Assembly (NCBI RefSeq): GCF_013402815.2
Contig: NZ_CP058601.1
Coordinates: forward strand, 62,001-126,000
Direction of reading: 5' to 3'
Source: Natrinema halophilum
Lineage (GTDB): Archaea; Halobacteriota; Halobacteria; Halobacteriales; Natrialbaceae
DNA: 64,000 nt
How positions within the stretch are numbered: position 1 is the first letter of the stretch; every line of letters starts with the position of its first letter. Of this stretch, positions 9,125-17,630 are shown piece by piece. A model generated the notes under the pieces. It was not told where the DNA came from. It saw nothing but the letters and a program-made list of their open reading frames with translations, and did no database searches. Both the position numbers and the translations under genes were made by a program.

Positions 9125-9448
9125 CTAGTCACCGCGCTCGTCACGGATAGTAAGCCGCCCGTCGTCGCTGATTTCGATGGCATACCTGTTCTCGCTTGCG
9201 ACGTCGAACGAAACGACGACCTCGCCGAGACCGCTTCCGCGGGAGAGAATCGTATCGAGGGCCCCCGGATCGATGTGATCGTGAAGGACGAATCCGACAT
9301 CGGCCGGGGCACTCATCGGGCTACTATCTTCGAGATCACAGATTGCCTGAACCACAGCAATACTTGGCGGGATCTCATCTCCGAACCGGTACTCAGTTGC
9401 GGATCGAGATCTCTCCGAGATGTATTTGTTTATTCGTGTATCGATCAT
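9125..9448 (-). CDS. HalOD1 output-domain protein
   Basis: A 107-aa protein consisting of a single HalOD1 domain, a haloarchaeal output domain often fused to or encoded near signalling proteins. Recognisable features are PPSIAVVQAICDLED near residue 28, the central FVLHDHIDPGALDTIL, and the closing DDGRLTIRDE. The biochemical role of the domain is unknown. It has no partner in the immediate neighbourhood. The start at 9448 follows the family's usual short N-terminus. Confidence 0.8.
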   Translation of the reverse strand: MIDTRINKYISERSRSATEYRFGDEIPPSIAVVQAICDLEDSSPMSAPADVGFVLHDHIDPGALDTILSRGSGLGEVVVSFDVASENRYAIEISDDGRLTIRDERGD

Positions 9449-9700
9449 ACATTACTCCTGGTGGATGAGACGAGCATCACAGGAAAGACGGTTGGGCGTG
9501 GGTTAGCAAGCGCTCATTGTTTTGGAAGACGCATTAAATACTTTTTTCGAGCGAGTCGATACATCGTCGGGTCGGTCGCGACTAGAGGGTCTACGAGTCC
9601 GGAAGACGGAGCAGAAGGGACGTATTCTGAGACGTGTATATCGATTCGTCATGAACTATACCGTCGTTGAAACGATGTACCCACCGCTCACACTGCTGCG

Positions 9701-9720
9701 GCCAGCGAGAACTCGCTGGC
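9701..9720. repeat. Perfect inverted repeat with 9-bp arms
   Basis: GCCAGCGAG-AA-CTCGCTGGC. It could be an operator or a hairpin in RNA. No coding feature explains it. Confidence 0.7.
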
Positions 9721-9745
9721 TGCGTATTCATCAGGGGGGTGCACA

Positions 9746-9832
9746 ATGACGTTCAACGACTACAATAGCGCTCGACCCACTGTCGTGGCGAAATCAGTCC
9801 TCGAAGTGGGGAATCACCGCGGACGGACGTAA
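9746..9832 (+). CDS. Possible 28-aa peptide
   Basis: Short frame beginning MTFNDYNSARPTVVAK, with a Shine-Dalgarno-like GGGGGGTG about 5 nt before the ATG. Unrecognised. Its only support is the ribosome-binding site and the lack of any other gene here; it may be debris. Confidence 0.15.
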   Translation: MTFNDYNSARPTVVAKSVLEVGNHRGRT

Positions 9833-10018
9833 CCCAGTCGTTGGCACCACTCGTAGTCACGAACTTTGCCAGGGAACGATCCTCGCATCCGGAAAAGCGC
9901 TCGCTCTCTCTGTAACGACGGTGCAATACTTTCGATCCGTGTAGCAAACGATGGAGAGCAGGGATCTGCGACCGATACGTCTCACCCTGTATCGATTTCG
10001 TCGTTGGACGCCTTCCTG

Positions 10019-10156
10019 CTAGAGGAGCAGAAAGACGATCCAGGGGACGACGAACAGAGCCAGCGTCAGCACCGCGAGGATTAGTAGGTACCCGATGCCC
10101 GTCCCCGCCGCGGTGAGCCACGACGGATGCTCGAACTCGCCGAGATTGACTGCCAT
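10019..10156 (-). CDS. 45-aa single-pass membrane protein
   Basis: A short protein. The N-terminus MAVNLGEFEHPSWLTAAGTG is followed by one long hydrophobic helix (about residues 21-45) ending at the stop. Such tail-anchored small proteins are common in Halobacteria; the function is unknown. It is on the same strand as the zinc-finger gene 100 bp upstream. Confidence 0.65.
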   Translation of the reverse strand: MAVNLGEFEHPSWLTAAGTGIGYLLILAVLTLALFVVPWIVFLLL

Positions 10157-10258
10157 GTGCCAGCAATCCCGTGACGAATGCATAAACGTACCGGAACGCC
10201 CACTCGCCGGACCTGCCGTGGAGTCGAACCGGTTTTCGAGGGTGACGGAAACCCCGGA

Positions 10259-10483
10259 CTAGCGATAGAGATTATCGTACCGTTCGGAGTACTCTCTGAG
10301 GGCCAGTCTGGCCCTGCGCCGCGAGGCGAACCCGAAGCCGATGGCCTCACACGCGTCGGCGTCGCACTCCCACCTGAACGTTCCGGAGGCTGGATCTCTC
10401 GACACCGAAACGTGTGCGTTGCAAAGTGGACAGGTCCATCCCCACATCAGATCGTCTGCGTCAATAGTCGGACGATCCATCAC
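10259..10483 (-). CDS. Small zinc-ribbon protein
   Basis: A 74-aa protein with CPLC (residues 18-21) and a second pair of cysteines in WECDADACEA, probably a zinc ribbon, followed by a basic helical C-terminus (SRRRARLALREYSERY). It belongs to the broad class of haloarchaeal CPxCG-type micro-proteins, which are mostly uncharacterised and thought to act as adaptors or regulators. The start may be Met1 or Met2. It is divergent from guaAA. Confidence 0.7.
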   Translation of the reverse strand: MMDRPTIDADDLMWGWTCPLCNAHVSVSRDPASGTFRWECDADACEAIGFGFASRRRARLALREYSERYDNLYR

Positions 10484-10576
10484 TGGTCTTATATCCGGAT
10501 TCTAGGGCGTACTGATAGGGGCTTCCCTCGAACAGTTCAGTCTTTATGTGCACGATCGAGATCTGGTTTCGGACTG

Positions 10577-10584
10577 CTTTTACC
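10577..10584 (+). promoter_or_regulatory. TATA box of guaAA
   Basis: CTTTTACC is centred about 27 nt before ATG 10608. It predicts a leaderless transcript and favours 10608 over the longer frame starting at 10548. Confidence 0.55.
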
Positions 10585-10607
10585 GGGTGACCCGCTACGA
10601 CCACGCA

Positions 10608-11162
10608 ATGACGAAGATCGTCGTAGTGGACAATCACGGGCAGTTCACCCATCTAGAACGCCGGGCGCTTCGCGACCTCGGCGTCGACACCGAGTTGATC
10701 GATAACGACACGAACCCTGAGAAAGTAGCTGCTGACGGGGTTGTCCTCTCCGGCGGCCCGGACATGGACCGCACCGGGCGTTCTGCGGAATACCTCGAGG
10801 AGAATGTCCCGGTTCTGGGAATCTGTCTGGGGATGCAACTGATCGCCGAGGAACTCGGCGGCCGCGTCGGCGGGGGCGAGTACGGCGGCTACGCGGACGT
10901 AACGGTCGATATCGTCGACGACGACGACCCGTTAACCGGTTCGCTGTATCCTGAAACGCGTGTCTGGGCGAGCCATGCAGACGAGGTGAAGGAACTCCCG
11001 GACGGCTTCGAACTGACCGCGAAAAGCGACGTTTGCGACGTCGAAGCGATGAGCGACTCCGACCGGGATCTTTACGGCGTCCAGTGGCACCCCGAAGTTG
11101 CCCACACCGAACAGGGAGAGGAGATATTCGAGAACTTCCTGGCGATCTGCGAAACGCAGTAG
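10608..11162 (+). CDS. guaAA: GMP synthase glutaminase subunit (subunit A)
   Basis: Class I glutamine amidotransferase of 184 aa supplying ammonia to the separate ATP-pyrophosphatase subunit that converts XMP to GMP. It starts with MTKIVVVDNHGQF. The nucleophile is in GICLGMQL (Cys about residue 76), and the catalytic His/Glu are in WHPEVAHTEQG near residue 164. The split-subunit form is the archaeal arrangement. The longer frame from 10548 is rejected because of the TATA box position and family length. The partner subunit is not in this window. Confidence 0.93.
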   Translation: MTKIVVVDNHGQFTHLERRALRDLGVDTELIDNDTNPEKVAADGVVLSGGPDMDRTGRSAEYLEENVPVLGICLGMQLIAEELGGRVGGGEYGGYADVTVDIVDDDDPLTGSLYPETRVWASHADEVKELPDGFELTAKSDVCDVEAMSDSDRDLYGVQWHPEVAHTEQGEEIFENFLAICETQ

Positions 11163-11253
11163 CTGTCTCACAGCCGACAATAAAATCGCCGACGGAGGCA
11201 CTGCCGCACACTCGGGTGTACCTGCGTCCCTGTTTTACCTGAATTGAGGCGCT

Positions 11254-11303
11254 AAGGCCCCTTCTGCTCACGGCTCCGCCGTTTGCATGGTCAGCGGGGC
11301 CTT
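11254..11303. repeat. Nested inverted repeat
   Basis: Outer arms AAGGCCCC (11254-11261) and GGGGCCTT (11296-11303) enclose an inner hairpin ACGGC-TCC-GCCGT (11270-11282). It sits about 90 bp past the stop of guaAA. It could act as a terminator hairpin or be a small palindromic element remnant. Confidence 0.7.
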
Positions 11304-11448
11304 CGGTCCCGCGCTATCCTCAGCGAGCGTCGAAGGCGCGAGCAGGGAGGCGATACACCGCCGCTTGAGTTTCATACATTGTTCTACGGCAATCCCACAG
11401 GCCCACGTATTCCGAGTCTCCGTTGAAGTAGTCTGTGCCCCCTTCTGG

Positions 11449-11457
11449 TTTATAAAA
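11449..11457 (+). promoter_or_regulatory. TATA box of the exported repeat protein
   Basis: TTTATAAAA is a near-consensus archaeal TATA box. It predicts transcription from about 11480 and a leader of roughly 45 nt before ATG 11524. Confidence 0.65.
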
Positions 11458-11523
11458 ACAACAGTTATTTCCGGGGAAAATTACTATCGGGTCGTTGTTG
11501 ATCTCTCAGTCGGCGTGAGAGCC

Positions 11524-13236
11524 ATGACAAACAGAAACATACGGGCAACAACACTAGCTGCACTGGTATTGCTTTCAGTCGTCGCTGTCCCTCTCGGGGT
11601 TGTCGGGGCAAGTACCGATGCAGGACCAAGCGCTGAACGCGCTGTTACACAGAACGACGATCTGAGCCAGGTCATCACAAGCATCAACGACAACGAAATC
11701 GCGAACGCGAACGATTCGATCGCATCGTTCAACGAGCAATTACAACAGAAGGCTAGTCTCCTTAGCGTCGACGTCGAGAACGTCGACCAGGTCGCGACGG
11801 TCTCTGCTGAGACAGCCGCCGAAGCACAGGCGGAGGCCGACCGCCTCCGTACCGCTGCCGGCGACCGAGAAGCCGCCATCTTCGATCGGGTGGTGACGGT
11901 GATCAACGAAGGCGGCGTCGCGGACGTCGATCCGAACGAGGTACAATCGCCGGCCGACGCACGGGCCGTCTCCGACCGCCTCGAGCAACAGGGCGGCCTC
12001 GCCACGCAAGCAGCTCAGTCGCTGCGAGACGCCGCTGACCTCGTCGAAACCGATCTCGAGCCTAATCTTACGACTGCCGCCGAGAAACTGAGCGCCTTCG
12101 AGGCCGAACCGTCCACCGGGACGGTCGAAGGCACGGTCACCGATGGCAACGGTGGTGCGGTCACGAACGCGACCGTCGTTGTCGGTGACCAGCAGATGAC
12201 GACCGCCGACGATGGGGGCTACTCCCTCGATATCGATCCGGGAGAGTACACACTCGCCGTCTCAGCGGCGGGATATCAGGACGCCAGCGAGGCCGTGACG
12301 GTCGAAGCAGGCGCAACAGCGACCGTCGACGTCTCCCTCCAGGCGAAGGACGACGGTTCGGGAGATGATGGAACTGAAGATAACGAATCGGATACAGTCG
12401 CTGATGTCGTCACGAGTGTTAACGAGAACGAGATCGCGAACGCGAACGATGCGATCACGTCGTTCAACGAGCAACTCCAGCAGAAGGCAAACCTTCTCGG
12501 CGTCGACGTCGAGAGCGTCGAGACCGTCGCCGAAGTCGAAGCTACAACCTCTTCGGAGGGTCAGTCGGAAGCTAACCGCCTTCGAACCGCCGCAGACGAC
12601 CGAGAAGCCGCTATCTTCGATCGGGTGGTGACGGTGATCAACGAAGGTGGCGTCGCAGATGTCGATCCGAACGAGGTTCAATCGCCGGCCGACGCACGGG
12701 CCGTCGCCGACCGCCTCGAGCAACAGGGCGGCCTCGCCACGCAGGCGGCTCAATCGCTGCGAGATGCCGCCGACCTCGTCGAAACTGACCTCGAGCCCAA
12801 TCTTACGACCGCCGCCGAGAAACTGGCAGCTCTCGACGGCAACGAGTCGGAGCCGGCCATCGGCTTCATCGACGGTGTCATTACTGCCGCCAACGGCGAA
12901 CCGATCGCCAACGCGACCGTTTCCGTCGGTGAGCAACAGACGACTACTGCAGCCGACGGTAGCTACGGCCTCGAACTCGAGTCGGGTGAGTACACGGTTA
13001 CCGTCTCGGCCGAGGGTTACCGGGACGCCAGCGAGGAGGCAACGGTCGAAGCCAACGCGACTACGACTGTCGACGTGACGCTCACCGAAGCGAACGACGA
13101 TGGGTCGACTCCTGGCGAGTGTCCGGGGCCAGGACCGGGTCCGAACGACGGCTCCGATATCGTTTCCGCCATCTGGAACGCAGTTATCGACTTCGGAATC
13201 GAAATCGCTCAAATCGTTATCACAGGAGCTCGATAG
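11524..13236 (+). CDS. Exported protein with duplicated helical plus carboxypeptidase-regulatory-like units
   Basis: Secreted protein of 570 aa. It has a Sec-type signal peptide (hydrophobic core LAALVLLSVVAVPLGVVGAS, residues 11-30). Two tandem units of about 230 aa follow, each made of a helical Ala/Gln-rich region and a beta-rich domain of the CarboxypepD_reg/PEGA kind (ATVVVGDQQ, DPGEYTLAVSAAGYQDASE). About 80 residues starting at REAAIFDRVVTVINEGG are almost identical between units. It ends with an acidic linker, a Pro/Gly stretch with one Cys (GECPGPGPGP) and an amphipathic segment IVSAIWNAVIDFGIEIAQIV. There is no PGF-CTERM anchor. The function is unknown. The start at 11524 places the signal peptide at the N-terminus. 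Confidence 0.85.
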   Translation: MTNRNIRATTLAALVLLSVVAVPLGVVGASTDAGPSAERAVTQNDDLSQVITSINDNEIANANDSIASFNEQLQQKASLLSVDVENVDQVATVSAETAAEAQAEADRLRTAAGDREAAIFDRVVTVINEGGVADVDPNEVQSPADARAVSDRLEQQGGLATQAAQSLRDAADLVETDLEPNLTTAAEKLSAFEAEPSTGTVEGTVTDGNGGAVTNATVVVGDQQMTTADDGGYSLDIDPGEYTLAVSAAGYQDASEAVTVEAGATATVDVSLQAKDDGSGDDGTEDNESDTVADVVTSVNENEIANANDAITSFNEQLQQKANLLGVDVESVETVAEVEATTSSEGQSEANRLRTAADDREAAIFDRVVTVINEGGVADVDPNEVQSPADARAVADRLEQQGGLATQAAQSLRDAADLVETDLEPNLTTAAEKLAALDGNESEPAIGFIDGVITAANGEPIANATVSVGEQQTTTAADGSYGLELESGEYTVTVSAEGYRDASEEATVEANATTTVDVTLTEANDDGSTPGECPGPGPGPNDGSDIVSAIWNAVIDFGIEIAQIVITGAR

Positions 13237-13510
13237 TCGGCTCGCGGATAGTCTCACCCCCTTCCCCGGACGATCCCGGCCGCCGGGTCCCTCGACTCGT
13301 CTGTTTCTCCTCGTGGCGGGCAGCGATCCGCGCTGACGGGACAAATTTCGACACGCATCGGACGGGACAGCTTGACGGACCAGGCCGACGGGCGTGGATT
13401 GGGCCGATTTTTTGAACTGGCCCGCTCCCGGCTGACGGGATGCTTCGTCCACCGACGGAGATCGCTCAGACTGACCGTCAGTCTCATGACCATCCGAACG
13501 GACGTGATAG

Positions 13511-14020
13511 ATGATGACGGTCGACACAGTCGGACGGTTCGAACGAGCACTCGAGGGACTCGAGGTGGGCCTCGAGCGCGTCCCGGCCGCTGACGCGAGC
13601 GGGAGGATCGAAACGATCGCTCAGGGGCCGGTCGTCGGTACCCCACTTCCGTTCGAGGGGGTATCGCTCCCGGATTCGGTCAGGACGGAGCCGACCCCTG
13701 CCGAACTCGAAGCGGCCAGAACCGGCATTACTCCAGTTAGATTCGCGATCGCAGAGTACGGCACGGTTGCCATCGAATCGACCGCCGACGGTACAGAACC
13801 GATCGCTCTCTATCCTGATCGTCACGTCGCCGTCGTCGCAGAGAGAGACGTGGTACCTGATCTGAGTGCCGGCTTTGAGCGCCTCGCCGACGGCTTCGAC
13901 GAGGGTCGAACTAGCGTCGTCTTCGCAACGGGACGGAGCGCGACCGCCGACATGGGTGAGCTCGTTCACGGCGTACACGGTCCCGGCGACGTCCACGTGA
14001 TCGTCCTGGAGGACCGATAG
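13511..14020 (+). CDS. lutC: LutC-like LUD-domain protein
   Basis: A 169-aa LUD-domain protein of the LutC/YkgG family, part of the LutABC iron-sulfur complex that oxidises L-lactate to pyruvate. Family features include GITPVRFAIAEYGTVAIES in the middle and a C-terminal ATADMGELVHGVHGPGDVHV. Its stop is followed after 1 bp by the fused lutB-lutA gene, so they are co-transcribed. The start may be 13511 or the adjacent ATG 13514. Confidence 0.88.
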   Translation: MMTVDTVGRFERALEGLEVGLERVPAADASGRIETIAQGPVVGTPLPFEGVSLPDSVRTEPTPAELEAARTGITPVRFAIAEYGTVAIESTADGTEPIALYPDRHVAVVAERDVVPDLSAGFERLADGFDEGRTSVVFATGRSATADMGELVHGVHGPGDVHVIVLEDR

Positions 14021-14021
14021 G

Positions 14022-16334
14022 ATGGCACAGCGCTCGCGGTCGGAGGAAGCCGACCGAATCCGTCACCTGCTCGAGACCGAGGGTGAGGCCGTTCACGCGC
14101 AGGCGAGCGTATCGAACGCCCGCAGATACCGGACGTACGGCGAGACCGACGACCTCGAATCGCTCCGAACAGAGGCGCGCTCCATCAAGGAAGGCGCCAT
14201 CGATCGGCTTCCGGACTTGATCGACACCGTTCGAGAAGCGGTCGAGGCAAACGGCGGCACCGTCTACGTGGCCGACGACGCGGCGGACGCGAACGCGTAC
14301 GTGTCCGACGTCGTCGATACTCAGATCAGCGAATACGGGGTCGCCGGGGACGACGAGACCCCGTCGGTCGTCAAATCGAAATCGATGACGACCGAGGAGA
14401 TCGATCTTAACGACGCACTCGAGGCGAACAACATCGACGTCACCGAAACCGATCTCGGCGAGTGGGTGCTGCAAGTGGCTGACGACACGCCCTCGCACAT
14501 CGTCGGCCCGGCGATGCACCTCTCGCGGGCGGAAATCGCCGAGTTGTTCAACGATCAGTTCGATCCCGACGAGCCGTTCGAAACGGCGGAGGAGTTGACC
14601 CGGTTCGCTCGCGGTCACCTCGGCGAACGCATCCGCGAGGCCGACGTCGGTATCACCGGCGCAAACTTCGTCGTCGCCGACAGCGGGACGATAACGCTCG
14701 TGACGAACGAGGGAAACGCCAGAAAATGCGCGGTCACGCCCGACACCCACGTTGCGATCGCGGGCGTCGAAAAACTGATTCCGACGCTTGCGGACCTCGA
14801 GCCGTTCGTCGATCTCATCGCCAAGAGTGCGACGGGCCAGCCGATCTCGCAGTACGTAACGATGCTCTCGCCGCCGACCGACTCACCGACGCTGGATTTC
14901 GACGCGCCAGCAGCGTCGATCACGGACGGTGGAGGATCGACGGACGAGCCGGCGGGTGACGACGGCCGCGAGGGCGGGCGCGACTTTCACCTGGTGTTGC
15001 TCGACAACGGCCGATTGGACATGCGCGAGGACGATCAGCTCCGGGAAACGCTGTACTGCATTCGGTGTGGTGCCTGCTCGAACTCCTGTGCGAACTTCCA
15101 CGCCGTCGGCGGTCACGGCTTCGGCGGAGAGACGTACTCTGGCGGCATCGCCACAGGCTGGGAAGCCGGCGTCCACGGCCAGGAGTCGGCCGCCGAGTTC
15201 AACGATCTCTGTACCGGCTGTTCGCGCTGCGTCGACGCCTGTCCCGTGAAGATAGACATCCCGTGGATCAACACCGTCGTCAGGGATCGGATCAACGCGA
15301 GCGGCGACTATGCGGCCTCCGACTTCCTCGTCGACGGCCTCACGCCCGATCTCGAGCCAGGCGGTATCGATCGCGGGAAGCGCTTTTTCGGCAACATCGG
15401 AACGGTCGCGAAAGCCGCCAGTGCGACGGCTCCCGTTTCCAACTGGCTCGCGAACGCAGAGCCAGTCCGCGCGTTGCTCGAGCGGATGCTGGGGATCGAT
15501 CGACGGCGCGACCTCCCGTCGTTCCGGCGAACGTCGCTCGTCGACTGGTTCCGGAGCCGGGGCGGTTCGGACGCCTCGAGGCGACGCGCGAAGCGAGCCG
15601 CAATCAGGAGCGAAGCCGCAATCGACCGCGAGGTCGTACTCTATCCCGATGTGTACACGAACTACGTCGATACCAATCGCGGACGGGCAGCCGTTCGAAC
15701 GCTGGAAGCGCTTGGCGTTCCAGTCCGTGTCCCCGATCTGCCCGAAAGCGGCCGCGCGGCGCTCTCCCAGGGGATGATCTCGACCGCAGATCGTCAGGCC
15801 AGCCGCCTCCATGCGGCGCTGGTCGAGGAGATCGATGCTGGGCGGGATGTGGTCGTCATCGAACCCTCCGATCTGGCCGCCATTCACCGCGAATACGAGC
15901 GGCTGCTGCCCGAGGAGTCGTTCGAGCGCCTCCGGACGAACAGCTACGAGATCTGCGAGTACGTCTACGGGCTCCTCGAGAACGGTGCCGATCCGGACAT
16001 CCTGTCGACCGGCGACGGCGAGGAGCAGGTCGCCTACCACTCCCACTGCCAGCAGCGCACGCTCGACCTCGAGGCCCCGACGGTCGCCGTCCTCGAGCGG
16101 TGTGGGTACGCGACCGAAACGTCGGCGGCGGAGTGCTGTGGCATGGCCGGCTCGTTCGGCTACAAGCGGGAGTACTACGAACTGAGCATCGACGTCGGCG
16201 AGCGACTCGCGAGCCAGGTCGAAGACGCACCAACGGTCGTCGCTTCCGGGACCTCCTGCGGCGATCAGCTCGAGACCTTGCTCGAGCGTGACGTTTCGCA
16301 CCCAGTCGAGCTACTCGCGCCGACAGATACCTGA
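14022..16334 (+). CDS. lutB: Fused LutB-LutA: LUD, ferredoxin and CCG domains
   Basis: A 770-aa iron-sulfur oxidoreductase. Order: LUD domain (about residues 20-295) ending VSHYVTMLSP-like (QYVTMLSPPTDSPT), a linker, two [4Fe-4S] motifs at about residues 346-415 (CIRCGACSNSC and CTGCSRCVDACPVKIDIP), then a CCG/heterodisulfide-reductase-like domain at about 540-765 with HCQQRTL and ECCGMAGSFGYK. In Bacillus, LutA (CCG) and LutB (LUD plus ferredoxin) are separate; here they are one chain. With LutC it should oxidise lactate and pass electrons to the respiratory chain. No lactate permease is seen next to it. Confidence 0.87.
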   Translation: MAQRSRSEEADRIRHLLETEGEAVHAQASVSNARRYRTYGETDDLESLRTEARSIKEGAIDRLPDLIDTVREAVEANGGTVYVADDAADANAYVSDVVDTQISEYGVAGDDETPSVVKSKSMTTEEIDLNDALEANNIDVTETDLGEWVLQVADDTPSHIVGPAMHLSRAEIAELFNDQFDPDEPFETAEELTRFARGHLGERIREADVGITGANFVVADSGTITLVTNEGNARKCAVTPDTHVAIAGVEKLIPTLADLEPFVDLIAKSATGQPISQYVTMLSPPTDSPTLDFDAPAASITDGGGSTDEPAGDDGREGGRDFHLVLLDNGRLDMREDDQLRETLYCIRCGACSNSCANFHAVGGHGFGGETYSGGIATGWEAGVHGQESAAEFNDLCTGCSRCVDACPVKIDIPWINTVVRDRINASGDYAASDFLVDGLTPDLEPGGIDRGKRFFGNIGTVAKAASATAPVSNWLANAEPVRALLERMLGIDRRRDLPSFRRTSLVDWFRSRGGSDASRRRAKRAAIRSEAAIDREVVLYPDVYTNYVDTNRGRAAVRTLEALGVPVRVPDLPESGRAALSQGMISTADRQASRLHAALVEEIDAGRDVVVIEPSDLAAIHREYERLLPEESFERLRTNSYEICEYVYGLLENGADPDILSTGDGEEQVAYHSHCQQRTLDLEAPTVAVLERCGYATETSAAECCGMAGSFGYKREYYELSIDVGERLASQVEDAPTVVASGTSCGDQLETLLERDVSHPVELLAPTDT

Positions 16335-16789
16335 CGTCGCCGACGCTACTCGTTGCCGGTAGTGAGCGCCGGCGTTTTCCCTGATTGAGAATCCTTCGGC
16401 GGAGAACTCGCGTTCGAGACCCAGGACCCTCCTGGCAACGTCGTCTACTTCTATCTTCCACCGAAGGAGCCTCCGGATGCCGGTAGCTCTAGAAGTCAGT
16501 GACGGTCAATACACGTCCCGTTCGCGAATTCGTGGGCAGCGAATCCTCACCTGACACAGCAGTGTGAACGGTGTGGACATCGTTTCAACGCTACGATAGC
16601 GGCGACAGCCGGGCAAGAGAGCGAAACCGGATTGCCGCTGGGGTCAGGCACCGTCCCAGTTCCTCGCCCTGCGTCGGACGAGTTCAGTACCGGCAGCACG
16701 TCGTATCCGCGGGTGAATCGATCGTGGCAGCCAGGTTGAAGCCGGTATCGTTACGTCGTTCGCATCGGTACGTGAGTATCGCGCAAAAA
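16335..16789. other. 455-bp intergenic stretch, no gene seen
   Basis: The open frame extending upstream from the membrane protein at 16790 is Arg/Ser-rich and not protein-like. No hairpin or RNA gene was recognised. Confidence 0.45.
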
Positions 16790-17233
16790 ATGACGTCACC
16801 CGCCATTCGCGATCACCTGCGGCCGACCGACGCCGACTGTCAAGACGGAATCTATCGAGTCGTCGGAACGAGCCAACGTGCCGTTACGTTGCTCCGAGTC
16901 GGGGACGCCGACGGACGGCGAATCAACACTGGTGACCTCGTAACGATCGGTATGGACGACCTCGACGGATTTGAGCCAGCCGAGAATCCGGACGGGAACC
17001 GTCCGCTCGGGACCGCCCTCGCAGTGAATCTGAAGATGATCTACTGGTCGGTCCGCGTCTTTGCTCACCAACTGGCCGCACATCCGCTTTCGTCTACCGC
17101 TGCAGGAATACTGCTTCTGGCAGGATACGGTGGCGAGGAGATCGTGGCACTCCCGAATATCGTACAGTCAATCTCGGTTCTGATTGGCAGCCTCGGACTC
17201 GTGTACGTCGGCAGTGGCCGATTACACCGGTGA
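16790..17233 (+). CDS. Small membrane protein, hypothetical
   Basis: A 147-aa protein. The N-terminal 85 residues are hydrophilic (starts MTSPAIRDHLRPTDADC, with a beta-rich middle GIYRVVGTSQRAVTLLRVGD). Two hydrophobic segments follow at about 95-118 and 122-142. The start at 16790 is chosen because upstream codons look non-coding. No family is recognised; related proteins are probably restricted to Halobacteria. It is convergent with the prefoldin operon. Confidence 0.65.
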   Translation: MTSPAIRDHLRPTDADCQDGIYRVVGTSQRAVTLLRVGDADGRRINTGDLVTIGMDDLDGFEPAENPDGNRPLGTALAVNLKMIYWSVRVFAHQLAAHPLSSTAAGILLLAGYGGEEIVALPNIVQSISVLIGSLGLVYVGSGRLHR

Positions 17234-17384
17234 TTTCAAGCGTTGCTCTTATAGATGATCGGTGACTGTCCCTTTCGGACCTGACGCTTGCCGGGCGAAG
17301 GCCACGGAAACACGAGCCAGCGCCAGCGACTCGCTACTCTGTCGCGAACAACGGAAGCGGGGATGAGACCTGAAGCTGCGTCCT

Positions 17385-17630
17385 TTATTCGAACAGGTCG
17401 TCGACTGCTCGCCGAGCCGCGAGCGCAGCGTCGTCGGCGACTTGCTCTGGATCGTCGTCGTCCTCAGGCGCGTTGAGATAGACGTCGACCTCGAGGACGC
17501 CGTCTTCGAACACGACGGTAACGTCGAAGTCGGTCACGTCGGACTGTTTGTACCGCGAGAAGATCACGCCCTCCGCGGCCTCAGCGGCCGTCCGAACGAC
17601 GGTTTCGTCAGACGGCTCGTCGGTCGCCAT
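17385..17630 (-). CDS. DUF3194 protein beside prefoldin beta
   Basis: An 81-aa acidic protein of the archaeal DUF3194 family (KEOPS/prefoldin neighbourhood), function unknown. It directly abuts the prefoldin beta gene (stop 17631, start 17630), as in many archaea, so it is translated from the same mRNA. It shows an alpha-beta pattern (DVTVVFEDGVLEVDVYLN) followed by an acidic stretch and a helix (ALAARRAVDDLFE). Confidence 0.8.
   Translation of the reverse strand: MATDEPSDETVVRTAAEAAEGVIFSRYKQSDVTDFDVTVVFEDGVLEVDVYLNAPEDDDDPEQVADDAALAARRAVDDLFE

Larger units (their letters stand above)
9449..10018. other. 570-bp gene-poor stretch with a perfect palindrome
   Basis: No confident gene. It contains the promoter region of the HalOD1 gene, a 20-bp inverted repeat at 9701-9720, and a 28-codon frame at 9746-9832 preceded by a purine-rich AGGGGGGTG. 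A minus-strand frame over 9753-9960 gives a protein-like translation (SGANDWVTSVRGD) that may be debris of an old gene. I could not name it. Confidence 0.5.
11163..11523. other. 361-bp intergenic stretch with nested inverted repeat and promoter
   Basis: Holds a 50-bp nested inverted repeat at 11254-11303, just past guaAA, and the TATA box at 11449-11457 for the exported protein. No gene is seen. The frame that continues upstream from the exported protein has no signal-peptide-compatible start. Confidence 0.6.

Noticed and set aside
10548-10607. N-terminal extension of GuaAA from ATG 10548
   Set aside because: The 20 extra residues are not in the family, and the TATA box lies inside them.
12262-13527. 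421-codon minus-strand frame
   Set aside because: It is the complement of the exported repeat protein; residues such as long Val/Gly/Asp runs reflect its codon use.
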